This document shows positions 1-8,801 of a stretch of DNA of 64,000 nucleotides, in pieces; position 1 is the stretch's first letter, and the number at the start of each line of letters is the position of its first letter. A program made the position numbers and the translations under genes. The notes below the pieces were generated by a model that ran no database searches, was not told the DNA's origin, and saw only the letters and a list, made by a program, of their open reading frames with translations. The stretch is from UBA4733 sp036734945 (GTDB taxonomy: Bacteria > Chloroflexota > UBA4733). The stretch spans positions 22,403-86,402 of the forward strand of contig DAIMXP010000012.1 in NCBI GenBank assembly GCA_036734945.1. The letters are read 5' to 3'.

Positions 1-2
1 TC

Positions 3-485
3 CAGTGTTCTATCCGCGTCTGCGACCCATTTCTGGCCAAAGAGCTGCCCGACGCCCTTGGCTTCCGGTTGACCTCATTGGATCGCGTCTTCAGCGAGTC
101 CGATGTCGTGGTCTGCCTGGCGCCGCTGACGCCGCAGACGCGCCGCATGATCGGCCGGCGCGAGCTCGACCTGCTCCAGCCGGGGGCGGTCTTCGTCAAC
201 GTGTCCCGCGGCGCGGTCGTCGATCCCGAGGCTCTGATTGCCCGCCTGCAACGGGGCGACATCGTGGCAGGTATCGACGTCTTCGACCCGGAGCCGATCC
301 CGGCGGACAGTCCAATCAAAGGGTTGCCAAACGTGTTCCTCACGCCGCACATTGCCGGCGTCACCGCAGCGAGTCAGACGCGCTTCTTTACATTGATGGT
401 CGATGAGCTCGAGCGCCACTTCCAGGGCGACGAAACGCTCTATGATCTGAGCCCGCAGACGCTTGCCAACCGTGGCGAGCACTGA
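3..485 (+). CDS. D-2-hydroxyacid dehydrogenase, C-terminal part
   Basis: The frame is open from the left edge, so the start lies outside the window; about 160 C-terminal residues are present. The segment contains the end of the NAD-binding fold and the return to the catalytic domain. VNVSRGAVVD carries the substrate/NAD arginine, FDPEPIP carries the Glu of the catalytic pair, and TPHIAG carries the catalytic His. The family reduces 2-keto acids to D-2-hydroxy acids (glyoxylate/hydroxypyruvate or phosphoglycerate type). The substrate cannot be read from this fragment. It lies 20 bp ahead of a sugar-acid dehydratase, which suggests a carbohydrate-acid catabolic operon. Confidence 0.85.
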   Translation, partial: QCSIRVCDPFLAKELPDALGFRLTSLDRVFSESDVVVCLAPLTPQTRRMIGRRELDLLQPGAVFVNVSRGAVVDPEALIARLQRGDIVAGIDVFDPEPIPADSPIKGLPNVFLTPHIAGVTAASQTRFFTLMVDELERHFQGDETLYDLSPQTLANRGEH

Positions 486-505
486 GCAGACTTTCGGAGG
501 TCCAT

Positions 506-1672
506 ATGAAGATTACGGCTATCGAGACAATGCGCCTCAATGCGCCGACCAGAGCGGCAACAACTCCCGCACGCCGGCCGGGCTGGGCCCAGCAGGCGGA
601 AGTGGCCAATCCGATGTCGCGCTACCCGAAGGTCAAACGGCATCGCAGCCTCTGGCTGCCGAAGTGGGAGGGCGTCTGGTGCAAGGTCACCGCCGAGGAC
701 GGCACGTTCGGGTTGGGACAGACGACCAACGGCCGCGTGACGGCGGCGATCATTGAGGACCACCTGGGTCCACAGTTGGTGGGTGAGGATTGCCTCGCCA
801 GCGAGAAGCTCTCCGATATGCTGTTCCGGCTCACCAAGCCCTACGGCTCGGTCGGTCTAGCTGCCTACGCCGTCAGTGCTATCGACCTGGCGCTGTGGGA
901 CCTGCGCGGCAAGCTCCTCGGCCAGCCGGTCTACCAGTTGCTCGGTGGCCCCCAGAAAGAGCGCCTGTTCTGCTACGCCACGGGCAACGACGTGGACTGG
1001 TACCAGGAACTCGGCTTCCGCGCCTTCAAACTGGCCTGTCCCTACGGGCCAGCCGATGGCCTGGAGGGCCTGCGCAAGAACGAGGAGTTCGTCGCCGGCG
1101 TCCGGCAGCAAATCGGTGACGACTGCGAGTTGATGCTCGATTGCTGGATGGCGTTCGACGTGGAGTACACAGTCCGCCTGGCCGAGACCCTCCGCCCCTA
1201 TCGCCTCAAATGGCTGGAGGAGTGCTTGCTGTCGGAAGACTTCGATGCCCACGTCGCCTTGCGCCAGCGCCTCCCCTGGCAAACCCTCACCACCGGCGAA
1301 CACTGGTACACGCACGTGCCCTTCCAGTGGGCGATCAACCACCGCGTCATCGATATCCTGCAACCCGACATCAACTGGTGCGGTGGCCTCAGCACCTGCC
1401 AGCGCATCGCCGGCGCGGCCGACGCTGCCGGCGTGAGCGTGATGCTGCACGGTGGCGGCAACGGCCCCTACGGCCAACACTTCAGCTTTGCCACGCCTTC
1501 AGTACCCTGGCTGGAGTGCTTCATCGGCACGCCGCCCGGCGTCCCCCTGGAAGAGACGTGGGGCTTGCCCGGTCAGGCCGTGCCTAAAGACGGCTGGCTC
1601 GTACCCAACGACGCCCCCGGCTTCGGGCTGGAGCTACCCGAAGACTGGTTCGCACCGTTCTTCGGTCGGTAA
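506..1672 (+). CDS. L-rhamnonate dehydratase-like enolase superfamily enzyme
   Basis: This 388-residue protein belongs to the mandelate racemase/muconate lactonizing group, which dehydrates acid sugars using Mg2+. Visible metal and catalytic residues are D212 in LMLDCWM, the Glu pair at 238-239 in KWLEECL, E265-H266 in TTGEHW and H315 in MLHGGG. These motifs and the N-terminal NPMSRY segment closely resemble E. coli rhamnonate dehydratase, which is about 400 residues long. The ATG start is preceded by a GGAGG about 8 bases upstream. It probably acts with the flanking 2-hydroxyacid dehydrogenase and the downstream Gfo/Idh/MocA oxidoreductase in sugar-acid breakdown. The exact sugar is an inference. 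Confidence 0.82.
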   Translation: MKITAIETMRLNAPTRAATTPARRPGWAQQAEVANPMSRYPKVKRHRSLWLPKWEGVWCKVTAEDGTFGLGQTTNGRVTAAIIEDHLGPQLVGEDCLASEKLSDMLFRLTKPYGSVGLAAYAVSAIDLALWDLRGKLLGQPVYQLLGGPQKERLFCYATGNDVDWYQELGFRAFKLACPYGPADGLEGLRKNEEFVAGVRQQIGDDCELMLDCWMAFDVEYTVRLAETLRPYRLKWLEECLLSEDFDAHVALRQRLPWQTLTTGEHWYTHVPFQWAINHRVIDILQPDINWCGGLSTCQRIAGAADAAGVSVMLHGGGNGPYGQHFSFATPSVPWLECFIGTPPGVPLEETWGLPGQAVPKDGWLVPNDAPGFGLELPEDWFAPFFGR

Positions 1673-1741
1673 GCGCAGGGCCCGGCTTTACAGGCACCGT
1701 GCAGCACGCCATACTCCCCCAGGTGAGAATAGGAGTGGGCA

Positions 1742-2776
1742 GTGATCAACGTCGGCATCGTCGGCTATGGTTTCGCGGGGCGGCGCTTTCACGCCTACCT
1801 GATCAGTTTGACCGAAGGGCTGCGACTCTACGCGGTTGCCACGCGTGATCCTCGGCGGCAACAGCAAGCCCGCGACGAATACGGATGCACCGTGGTCGGC
1901 ACACTGGACGAACTGCTGGCAGACGGCAACGTGCAGTTGATCGTGCTGGCCACGCCGCATGCGACCCACCGCGACCTCGCCGTGCTGGCGATGAACGCCG
2001 GCCGGGATGTAGTGACCGACAAAGTGATGTGCCTCAACGTGGCGGAAGCGGATGCCATGATCGCCGCCCGCGACCGCAATGGCGTGATGCTGAGCGTCTT
2101 CCACAATCGCCGCTGGGACTGGGATTACCTGACCGTTCGCCAGGTGATCGAACAAGGGCTGCTCGGCCAGCCCTACCTCTTCGAACAGGCGGTGACGAGC
2201 TACCGGCGACCGGGCGGCTGGCGGGCGGAGGCGGCGCAGAGTGGGGGCATCCTTTACGATTGGGGGGCGCACCTCGTCGACCAGACGCTGCAACTGGTAT
2301 CTTCGCCGGTGGTCGACGTCTGGTGCTCCATCAAGTACGGCGGTTGGGGCGTGGACATCGGCAATTATGCCAAGCTAGTCCTGCGCTTTGCCGATGGGAC
2401 AGCTGCGGAAATCAATACCGGCAACCTGGTCCGCAAGAGCAAGCCGCGCTGGTACGTTGTCGGCGACCGCGGCACCCTGGTGAAAGAAGGCCTGGACCCC
2501 CAGGAGCCGGCAATGCTGGCCGGTAACATCGACGCCGCCCAGGAGAACCCGGCCAACCGTGCCAGGATCTACACCGAATTCGGCGGCATGCCCGGCGAGG
2601 TGATCGTCGAGACGGTCCACGCCTCCTGGAAGTCCTACTACCGCAACATCGCCGACGTGCTGAACAACGGCGCAGAGCTGGCCGTCACGCCGGAGAGCGC
2701 ACGCCGCGCTATCGCTGTGTTTGACGCCGCAATGGTGTCGGTGCGCACGGGGCAAAGTGTGCGGGGGGAGATTTGA
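1742..2776 (+). CDS. Gfo/Idh/MocA family oxidoreductase
   Basis: A 344-residue NAD(P)-dependent sugar or inositol dehydrogenase-type enzyme starting at GTG. The N-terminal Rossmann fold shows GIVGYGFAGRRFH (residues about 4-16). The family's substrate-binding region carries D-K-V-M in VTDKVMCLNV, where EKP is more usual, so the canonical EKP lysine motif is altered but the lysine remains. The C-terminal domain includes GGILYDWGAHLVDQ, the usual G-x-x-x-D-x-G-x-H motif. It lies 69 bp after the dehydratase in the same direction, so it plausibly belongs to the same sugar-acid unit. The substrate is unknown. Confidence 0.85.
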   Translation: MINVGIVGYGFAGRRFHAYLISLTEGLRLYAVATRDPRRQQQARDEYGCTVVGTLDELLADGNVQLIVLATPHATHRDLAVLAMNAGRDVVTDKVMCLNVAEADAMIAARDRNGVMLSVFHNRRWDWDYLTVRQVIEQGLLGQPYLFEQAVTSYRRPGGWRAEAAQSGGILYDWGAHLVDQTLQLVSSPVVDVWCSIKYGGWGVDIGNYAKLVLRFADGTAAEINTGNLVRKSKPRWYVVGDRGTLVKEGLDPQEPAMLAGNIDAAQENPANRARIYTEFGGMPGEVIVETVHASWKSYYRNIADVLNNGAELAVTPESARRAIAVFDAAMVSVRTGQSVRGEI

Positions 2777-2805
2777 ACGGGCGGCGGGCACCGCAGTGCC
2801 CCCAC

Positions 2806-2918
2806 CAGGGCCGCGATTGCGATCGGCGGCCGAGCGACGAGGGGCACTGCGGTGCCGGAGACGTCGTGCGACCGCAGTCGCCCTCGTCGCTTGGCCGCCG
2901 ATCGCAATCGCGGCCCTG
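2806..2918. repeat. Palindromic repeat family I, copy A
   Basis: Near-perfect inverted repeat with arms of about 39 bases (left arm from 2806, right arm ending 2918) and a central loop. Arms begin CAGGGCCGCGATTGCGATCG and end with the complement. It fills the gap between the convergent oxidoreductase and DUF2342 genes. Related copies lie at 5695-5823, 28090-28169, 39569-39697 and 60856-60985, with a half copy at about 46774. It could act as a bidirectional terminator here. Confidence 0.85.
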
Positions 2919-2922
2919 TTAC

Positions 2923-4155
2923 CTAACGCCGCGAGGCTTCGTTCATCCGCCTGATCCAACGCGCCGGTTCGCGGATCTCTGCCATGTCCGGCAGAGTCTG
3001 CGGTGACGTAAAGGCGCGATTCATGAAGTCGATATCGCGCGCTGCGACCACTGCGTTGACGAAGGTTTCGCCCAGGATGTACTGTTCCAGCTTCATTTCT
3101 AGACCGGTGATCTTGTTCCAGATCTTGTCGAGTCTGGTCTGCTTGCTGCGCCGGGCCTCGAAACGCTCTTTTACCACGCCGTAGTCGGGCATGAGGAGCG
3201 CGCCAATGTGGTCCATGACGTGGTTGCTGTACCCTTCCAGCAAGCACATGAGTGCTTGCAACTGGCGGAAGAGATCTTTCTGCTGGTCGCTCATGAAGAG
3301 TTCCAACCAGTGACCGCGGTCGCCAAGGCGGCTGGCCACGCGCTTGACCATCTGCTGGGCAGAGTCGGCATCCAGCGTGACGCGGAGTTGCTGCACTTCG
3401 TCGGTCAACGCCTGCATATGCTCGGCGATGCGGCTATTCAGGTACTCGGCCAGCCACGGGTGCGCTTCAAACTCGTAGGCGTGCGTCGCCTCGTGCAGGC
3501 CGATCCAGAGCCGAAACTGCTCCGGCGGGATGCCGAGCAGCCGCTCGGTGGCAGCGATATTCTCTTCGACGAAGTAGAGCTTGCCGGAGAGCAACGGCTC
3601 CCTGCCCAGCAGCGCCACATCGTATTGCCCGAGGACGCGGCGCGCCAATGAACCGAGCAGCAGGCCCATCTGCGCGCTGACAGCGACGCCGTTGACCATA
3701 CCGGCTATCGGCGCGAGCGACTGCGTGGCAACACGGCGCATCAGCGTCCCATAGACACGCTCCAGAGGCTCGAACAGTTCCCGGAAGTTGCGGATATTGG
3801 TGTCGATCCACTCCGAGCGATCAAACACATAGATGGTCTGCAAAGGTTGCGGTAGTGTGGTCTGGAGATACCCGGCGATCAGCGGCTCCGTGCGAGCGAT
3901 GTAGCCCTGGAACTCCGCCTGCCGCAGCGCGGCGGACACGGTTGGCAGCCGCCGCCCGCGGTTTGCCACCGCCACCGCCACGGTGCGGACACGGTCCCAA
4001 TCGATGACCCGGCGCTCACCGGTCTCCATGGCTCGCGCCCGCTGAAGCACGTACACGCCGGCGCCAACCGCGCCAACCATCGCTAAACTGCGCAGGACGG
4101 AGCGTCCCGATCCCCTGTTGTCCATCGGCCCCCTATTCCCGCTACCTCGTTCCAT
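2923..4155 (-). CDS. DUF2342 zincin-like putative metalloprotease
   Basis: This 410-residue protein (383 or fewer residues if the downstream ATG at 4125 is the true start) matches the zincin_2/DUF2342 family. In Actinobacteria and Chloroflexi, family members are often named 'zinc-dependent metalloprotease' or 'coenzyme F420 biosynthesis-associated protein'. The HExxH motif is HEATH at residues 221-225, and a conserved EGYSNHVMDH segment follows about 90 residues later and probably supplies further ligands. A hydrophobic stretch (SLAMVGAVGAGVYVLQ, about 23-38) suggests an N-terminal membrane anchor. Both candidate starts have a purine-rich stretch upstream. It is divergent from the NADH dehydrogenase gene. 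Its substrate is not known and no F420 genes lie nearby. Confidence 0.75.
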   Translation of the reverse strand: MERGSGNRGPMDNRGSGRSVLRSLAMVGAVGAGVYVLQRARAMETGERRVIDWDRVRTVAVAVANRGRRLPTVSAALRQAEFQGYIARTEPLIAGYLQTTLPQPLQTIYVFDRSEWIDTNIRNFRELFEPLERVYGTLMRRVATQSLAPIAGMVNGVAVSAQMGLLLGSLARRVLGQYDVALLGREPLLSGKLYFVEENIAATERLLGIPPEQFRLWIGLHEATHAYEFEAHPWLAEYLNSRIAEHMQALTDEVQQLRVTLDADSAQQMVKRVASRLGDRGHWLELFMSDQQKDLFRQLQALMCLLEGYSNHVMDHIGALLMPDYGVVKERFEARRSKQTRLDKIWNKITGLEMKLEQYILGETFVNAVVAARDIDFMNRAFTSPQTLPDMAEIREPARWIRRMNEASRR

Positions 4156-4263
4156 GCTACCACGACCCTTTTTGGGGCCGCCCGCCGCGCTGCGTTCGCA
4201 CGAGGAAGGGTCATGCGGGACAATGGAGCGGGAATCGGTATCCCCGCGAAGCAGGAGGACGCC

Positions 4264-5694
4264 ATGCGAAAGCGGCAGATCGCGCTCATCGGGCTGGCCG
4301 CGACGGCCGGCTGGCTCATCGGCGTCACGCGCGGACGGGAAGAGCCGCCCATGCTGCCATCTGATGACCTGACACCGGGGCGGCGGCGTGTGGTCATCCT
4401 CGGTGGCGGCTGGGGCGGCGTCTATACTGCCCTGACCCTGGAGAGGCTACTGCGGCCCGGCGAAGGCGTCGAGATCGTGCTGGTCAACCGCGAGAACTTC
4501 TTCCTGTTCACCCCGATGCTGCCCGAAGTAACCGGCAGTTCCGTCGAGGTGTCCCACATTGTCAACCCGATCCGGCGCATGCTGCAACGGACGCGCTTTG
4601 TCGCCGGCGCTGTTGAGGAGATCAACCTGGCGGACCGTCAGGTTGGCATCCGCCTCGCCGGCGGCAGTACCCACCAGTTCAGCTACGACCAACTGGTGCT
4701 GGCGCTCGGCGGCGAAACCAACTACTACGGCTTGCCCGGCGTCGAGGACCACGCCTTTACCGTCAAGTCCTTAGCCGACGCCATCGCGCTGCGCAACCAC
4801 CTGATCGACGTGTTGGAGCAGGCGGATGTCGAGCCGACGGAGGCCCGGCGGCCGCTCGTGACCTTCGTCCTGGCCGGCGGCGGTCTGAACGGCGTCGAGG
4901 TCATGGGCGCGATCAACGACTTCGTCCGAGAGGCCGTGACCGCCTACCCGCAGATTCCCAGCGGCGAGATCCGCACCGTGCTTCTGGAAGCCGGACCGCG
5001 CCTGATGTTCGAGATGGAACCGGCCCTGGCCGACTTCACGCGCCGCAAACTGGAAGAGCGCGGTGTCGAGATCTGGCTGAATAGCCGGGTGGCCGGCGCG
5101 TCAGCGGGCGAGGTACGCCTGGTCGATGGCCGGGCACTGGCGACACGCACGCTGATCTGGTCAGCCGGTGTCCGCCCCAGCTCGCTGCTGGCCAACCTGG
5201 CCCTGGACCGCGACCGCTCCGGCCGCATCATGGTGGAACGGACGATGCGCGTGCCAGGCCACGACGGCGTCTGGGCGCTGGGCGACTGCGCCCACGTACC
5301 GAACCCTGCTGCCGGCAAAGATGCCGCCTACCCACCCACCGCCCAGCATGCCCTGCGCGCCGCCTATCGCCTTGGCCGGAACATTGCCGCCGTGCTGCGC
5401 GACGAGGAGCCGCAGCCCTTCGACTACCCGCGACGCATCCAGTTGGCGACCATCGGCCATCGGGTCGGTGTCGCCTCGCTCATGGGTGTTCGATTGTCCG
5501 GCATCATCCCCTGGTGGCTCTGGCGCACCTACTACCTGGGCCGCTTACCGAGAGTCGAACGCCGCCTGCGCGTGACCCTTGACTGGACGCTTGACCTCTT
5601 CTTCCCCCGCGACATCGTGCAGTTGCCGGTGGCGGAGCGGCGGGGGCAACCCCGTGCCACGATGCCGGACAAGGCGCGAACGGAGACTGGCTAA
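4264..5694 (+). CDS. Type II NADH dehydrogenase-like FAD oxidoreductase
   Basis: Predicted 476-residue NDH-2/pyridine nucleotide-disulphide oxidoreductase that would pass electrons from NADH to quinone without pumping protons. ATG 4264 is chosen because AGGAGG lies 5-6 bases upstream, although the frame is open further upstream. The FAD-binding motif is VVILGGGWGGVY (about 43-54), the NADH-binding motif is FVLAGGGLNGVEV, and the C-terminal FAD contact is VWALGDCAHV. The FLFTPMLPEV segment is typical of NDH-2. Unusually, a hydrophobic segment (residues 6-21) precedes the first Rossmann fold and looks like a membrane anchor. The stop codon directly abuts repeat copy B. Confidence 0.88.
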   Translation: MRKRQIALIGLAATAGWLIGVTRGREEPPMLPSDDLTPGRRRVVILGGGWGGVYTALTLERLLRPGEGVEIVLVNRENFFLFTPMLPEVTGSSVEVSHIVNPIRRMLQRTRFVAGAVEEINLADRQVGIRLAGGSTHQFSYDQLVLALGGETNYYGLPGVEDHAFTVKSLADAIALRNHLIDVLEQADVEPTEARRPLVTFVLAGGGLNGVEVMGAINDFVREAVTAYPQIPSGEIRTVLLEAGPRLMFEMEPALADFTRRKLEERGVEIWLNSRVAGASAGEVRLVDGRALATRTLIWSAGVRPSSLLANLALDRDRSGRIMVERTMRVPGHDGVWALGDCAHVPNPAAGKDAAYPPTAQHALRAAYRLGRNIAAVLRDEEPQPFDYPRRIQLATIGHRVGVASLMGVRLSGIIPWWLWRTYYLGRLPRVERRLRVTLDWTLDLFFPRDIVQLPVAERRGQPRATMPDKARTETG

Positions 5695-5823
5695 CAGGGC
5701 CGCGACTGCGGTCTGCGGCCAAGCGACCATGGCGACTGATGTCGCGCTGCACCGCGGCGCTCGATGATGCAGGCGACCGCAGTCGCCCCGGTGACTTGGC
5801 CGCAGACCGCAGTCGCGGCCCTG
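5695..5823. repeat. Palindromic repeat family I, copy B
   Basis: Inverted repeat whose arms read CAGGGCCGCGACTGCGGTCT and complement. It starts at the base after the NADH dehydrogenase stop codon and ends 36 bp before the end of nrdR, so it sits between convergent genes. The arm core differs from copies A and F (GACTGCGGTC instead of GATTGCGATC), but both arms changed together so pairing is kept. Confidence 0.85.
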
Positions 5824-5858
5824 TCACTCCCCGCAGTTGCGACCCTGTTCCCGTCCTG

Positions 5859-6320
5859 CTACACCCGCTGCTGCGCCATCAACTGGTCGATCTCCCGCTG
5901 CATCGCTTCCAGGTCGGCAAACCCCATGTAGACGGAGGCAAAGCGGATATAGGCGACAGCGTCCAGTTCCTTTAATCCATCAAGGACAAACTGGCCGATT
6001 TGCTGGGTTGACACCTCGGGCTTCCCTAAGTCGAAAAGCTGCTGCTCGATCCCGCGCAGGAATACGTCCACTTGCTCCTGCGGCACCGGACGCTTCTCCA
6101 GCGCCTTGAGGGTGTTGCGCATGAGCTTGTCGCGGGAGTACGGTTCACGCCGGCCATCTTTCTTCGCCACCATCAGCGGAACGGCTTCGGCGCGCTCATA
6201 GGTCGTGAAGCGATTCTGGCAGGCGACACAACGTCGGCGGCGGCGCGTGACGATGCCGTCTTCCAGCTCGCGCGAGTCAATGACCTGGGTGTCTTGTTGA
6301 GCGCAGTAGGGGCAACGCAC
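5859..6320 (-). CDS. nrdR: Transcriptional repressor NrdR
   Basis: This 153-residue regulator represses ribonucleotide reductase genes through an ATP/dATP-sensing ATP-cone. The N-terminal zinc ribbon has CPYC at the start and CVACQNRF about 30 residues later, followed by FTTYERAE. The ATP-cone (KKDGRREPYSRDKLMRNTLK) comes next, and ASVYMGF is the usual C-terminal signature. GTG 6320 is chosen because it places RCPYC at the N-terminus as in other NrdR proteins and has GAGGGAAGG upstream. No ribonucleotide reductase genes or NrdR boxes are seen nearby, so its targets lie elsewhere. Confidence 0.95.
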   Translation of the reverse strand: MRCPYCAQQDTQVIDSRELEDGIVTRRRRRCVACQNRFTTYERAEAVPLMVAKKDGRREPYSRDKLMRNTLKALEKRPVPQEQVDVFLRGIEQQLFDLGKPEVSTQQIGQFVLDGLKELDAVAYIRFASVYMGFADLEAMQREIDQLMAQQRV

Positions 6321-6420
6321 CGCTGGGCCTTCCCTCGTGTAGAACACGCCCGCTCCTGTTGCTCCGGCCCGGACGGACGGGTAGAGTATACGGCAGTCGA
6401 GCGAAAGTAAACGAGGCAGG

Positions 6421-6708
6421 ATGCGCTACAAGATCGAACCGGTCAGTGGACCGGACGAACAGGAGGTCATCACCGGCGACGGCTTTGTGGCCATCGCTCC
6501 CTGCCCCAGTTGCGGCGCGCGCTGGAAATCGGGCGGCGTCTTGATCGCGGATGACCCGAACGCCACCGAGAAGCAGGGCGCCCGGCGCGTCGAGATGCTG
6601 GCGCAGATCCGCAATGGCTGTCCCGACTGCTCGCAGGGTGGGCGCGGCGCGCAGGCACGTCAGCAGCACGGTCGATTGAGGAGCGCCTGGCCTGGCTCAC
6701 GGCGCTAG
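6421..6708 (+). CDS. Small hypothetical protein with Cys pairs
   Basis: A 95-residue open frame with an ATG start and a purine-rich GAGGCAGG just upstream. It contains APCPSCGARW (about 27-36) and NGCPDC (about 65-70), spaced like a small zinc ribbon, and a basic low-complexity tail. The tail may not be authentic. It stands between nrdR (divergent) and rsgA (same direction, 34 bp downstream). I do not recognise the family. The regular Cys-x2-Cys pairs and start context favour a real gene, but codon-level confirmation is not possible here. Confidence 0.45.
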   Translation: MRYKIEPVSGPDEQEVITGDGFVAIAPCPSCGARWKSGGVLIADDPNATEKQGARRVEMLAQIRNGCPDCSQGGRGAQARQQHGRLRSAWPGSRR

Positions 6709-6742
6709 CACCCCCACCGGCTTCCCTTCTGTCGCCGAAGGG

Positions 6743-7645
6743 ATGGTGACGCGCGCCGAAAGCGGCTTCTACACGGTCCTCCTGGACGACGGCAGCCACG
6801 TGCGCTGCCGCTTGCGCGGCCGGCTGAAACAGGGCAGGGCGGACGTCGTCTCGCTCGTTACTATCGGTGACCGCGTCCGGGTCACCCTCACCGCCGACGA
6901 TGACGGTAATGTCGAGGAAGTGCTACCCCGCCGCACCGAGTTGGTCCGGCGGGCGGCCGGCCCGGGCCGCAAGCGCTGGATCAGCCAGGCGCTGGCTGCC
7001 AACCTGGACCTCTTAGTCGTCGTCACGTCGATCGTTGCGCCGGAATTCAATGTTGCACGCCTGGATCGTTTCCTGGTGGTGGCTGAGGACGCCGACATAC
7101 CGCCCACCATCTGCCTGAACAAGTGTGATCTAGCGACCAGGGCGAAGGTCGCGGAGGCGCTGTCGCCCTTCACCAACACTGGTTACCCGATGATCCAGAC
7201 CAGCGTTGTCAGCGGTCAGGGGCTACCCGAGCTGCGGTCGCTGCTGGAGGGGCATCGCTCCGCCTTCGTTGGCGCCTCCGGAACCGGAAAATCGAGCCTG
7301 CTGAACGCGCTGTTACCCGGAGCCGGCCAGCGCACCGGCGACGTGAACAGCGCCTCGGGTCGGGGCCGCCACACGACGACCGTGGCGCAACTGGTGCCGC
7401 TGGATGAACAGACCTGGCTGGCCGACACCCCAGGGCTACGCGAGCTCTCACCGTGGGGCCTGCAGCGCGACCGGCTGCCCTGGCTGTTCCCGGAAATTCG
7501 TCTCGCCATCGAGGCTCCGTGCCGCTTCCCGGCCTGCACGCACCGCAGCGAACCCGGTTGTCGGGTCCTGGAAGCGGTACACGACGGGCGCATGGCCGAA
7601 TCGCGTCACAGCAGTTACGTCAAGCTATGGGATGAGGCGGAATAG
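6743..7645 (+). CDS. rsgA: Ribosome small subunit-dependent GTPase A
   Basis: This 300-residue circularly permuted GTPase assists late 30S subunit maturation. An N-terminal OB-fold (residues about 1-70) is followed by the GTPase motifs in permuted order: NKCDL (G4), GASGTGKSSLLNALL (G1) and DTPGLRE (G3). The C-terminal zinc knuckle is CRFPACTHRSEPGC. Length and order are normal for the family. The GAAGGG before ATG 6743 is too close for a normal ribosome binding site, so the adjacent GTG at 6746 or weak initiation is possible. An in-frame stop at 6707 excludes a longer form. Confidence 0.95.
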   Translation: MVTRAESGFYTVLLDDGSHVRCRLRGRLKQGRADVVSLVTIGDRVRVTLTADDDGNVEEVLPRRTELVRRAAGPGRKRWISQALAANLDLLVVVTSIVAPEFNVARLDRFLVVAEDADIPPTICLNKCDLATRAKVAEALSPFTNTGYPMIQTSVVSGQGLPELRSLLEGHRSAFVGASGTGKSSLLNALLPGAGQRTGDVNSASGRGRHTTTVAQLVPLDEQTWLADTPGLRELSPWGLQRDRLPWLFPEIRLAIEAPCRFPACTHRSEPGCRVLEAVHDGRMAESRHSSYVKLWDEAE

Positions 7646-7716
7646 CGTAGGCTATGCATGGGCGACCGATCCGGTCAACGCATGCTACGCTAGCACGCAC
7701 CAGGAAGCGAGGCAGC

Positions 7717-8622
7717 ATGCAGGCCGAAACAGCCACTCTAGACTGGCCGCCCGATCTCTTCGACAGTGAAGAACAGGATGAACCGTTGGCTGGGCAAGAC
7801 CACGCCGACACCATCGACAGCCTCTCCTACCCTTTGCGCGGTCGCCTGTCCGGCCCCGATTGCTTTGTGGCCGCCGAGTTGCGCGTCCATCGTAATCCGG
7901 GAAACCTGCGCGACTACAAAGAGCCGGATGTGCTGGTCGCCTTCGGCGTGCCTGACCGCGTGCGACCCCGTTACGACCTCTGGGTGGAAGGCAAGGCCCC
8001 CGATCTGGTGATCGAGGTGCTCTCGCAGTCGTCGGTCGAGAACAAGGACCTGACGGACAAGCGCGCCTGGTATCGCACTGAGGAAGTGCGCGAGTACGTG
8101 GTGCTCGACCCCAGCGGGGACTTTGCGCCGGAACCTCGGCTGCAAGCCTGGCTCCTGGGCTACCGCGCCGACGGCAGCGCCGATGTCTACCGGTTGGCGG
8201 AGGACGGAACGCTGTGGAGCACGGTGATCCCCTTTGGCTGGCGGGTGGTGGACAACCGGGTGCGGGTGGTCGACCGGGCAACTGGCGAGCTGTTCCCCTG
8301 GATCACCGAGGTAGAACCGCAGTTGCGCCGAGAGGTCGCCTTACGGCAAGCGGCGCAGGAGGACGCGCGGGCAGCGCAGGAGGACGCGCGGGCAGCGCAG
8401 GAGACAGCGAGGCAGGCGGAGGAGCGCGAACGGCTGGCGATAGAGCACGCTCGCCTGGCTGACGAACGGGAGCAACAAGCTCGAAACGCAGCTCAGCAAT
8501 CGACAGCGCGCGAGCGCCTTGCAATCGAACGAGAACGCACGGCGCTGGAGCGAGCGGAACGGGAAGCAGCAGCGCGGCGCGTGCTGGAAGAGGAACTGGC
8601 ACGCCTGCGCCGCCAGAACTGA
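7717..8622 (+). CDS. Uma2-family (DUF820) protein with coiled-coil tail
   Basis: A 301-residue protein with an N-terminal Uma2/DUF820 PD-(D/E)xK-like nuclease fold. Visible motifs are EPDVLVAFGVPD and a following LVIEVLSQSSVENKDLTDKRAWY segment, which carry the expected Asp, Glu and Lys. The C-terminal third (from about residue 210) is a highly charged coiled coil rich in Ala, Gln, Glu and Arg. ATG 7717 is preferred because the same start and leader (CAGGAAGCGAGGCAGC) recur ahead of the paralogue at 56413; the frame is open upstream to 7654. Uma2 proteins are abundant in Chloroflexota and Cyanobacteria, but their role is unproven. DNA encoding the tail contains 21-bp tandem repeats at 8353-8415. 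Confidence 0.8.
   Translation: MQAETATLDWPPDLFDSEEQDEPLAGQDHADTIDSLSYPLRGRLSGPDCFVAAELRVHRNPGNLRDYKEPDVLVAFGVPDRVRPRYDLWVEGKAPDLVIEVLSQSSVENKDLTDKRAWYRTEEVREYVVLDPSGDFAPEPRLQAWLLGYRADGSADVYRLAEDGTLWSTVIPFGWRVVDNRVRVVDRATGELFPWITEVEPQLRREVALRQAAQEDARAAQEDARAAQETARQAEERERLAIEHARLADEREQQARNAAQQSTARERLAIERERTALERAEREAAARRVLEEELARLRRQN
8353..8415 (+). repeat. 21-bp tandem repeat encoding coiled-coil heptads
   Basis: Two identical 21-bp units (8353-8373 and 8374-8394) and a third diverged unit lie in frame within the Uma2-family gene. Each encodes one seven-residue heptad, AAQEDAR-like. A matching array is in the paralogue at 57049-57132. Confidence 0.9.
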
Positions 8623-8801
8623 GGCGGCGAATGCCGGTGTACTGGCCAACGCCTCCAGTGTCGGCTGTCCGGCCGCGGCGGCTTCCATGGGCGCACCAAC
8701 CGCATCGGCGTTGCCTGTTTGCCCCCACTTTCAACTGCCTGGTACCATTGATTTTGCTTTCCACGGGGCACGCCCCAGGTAGTCGGCAGGTTGAGGGATA
8801 A

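Noticed and set aside
8623..8801. T-box leader before pheS
   Set aside because: No recognisable T-box sequence or terminator/antiterminator pair was found in the 179 bp.
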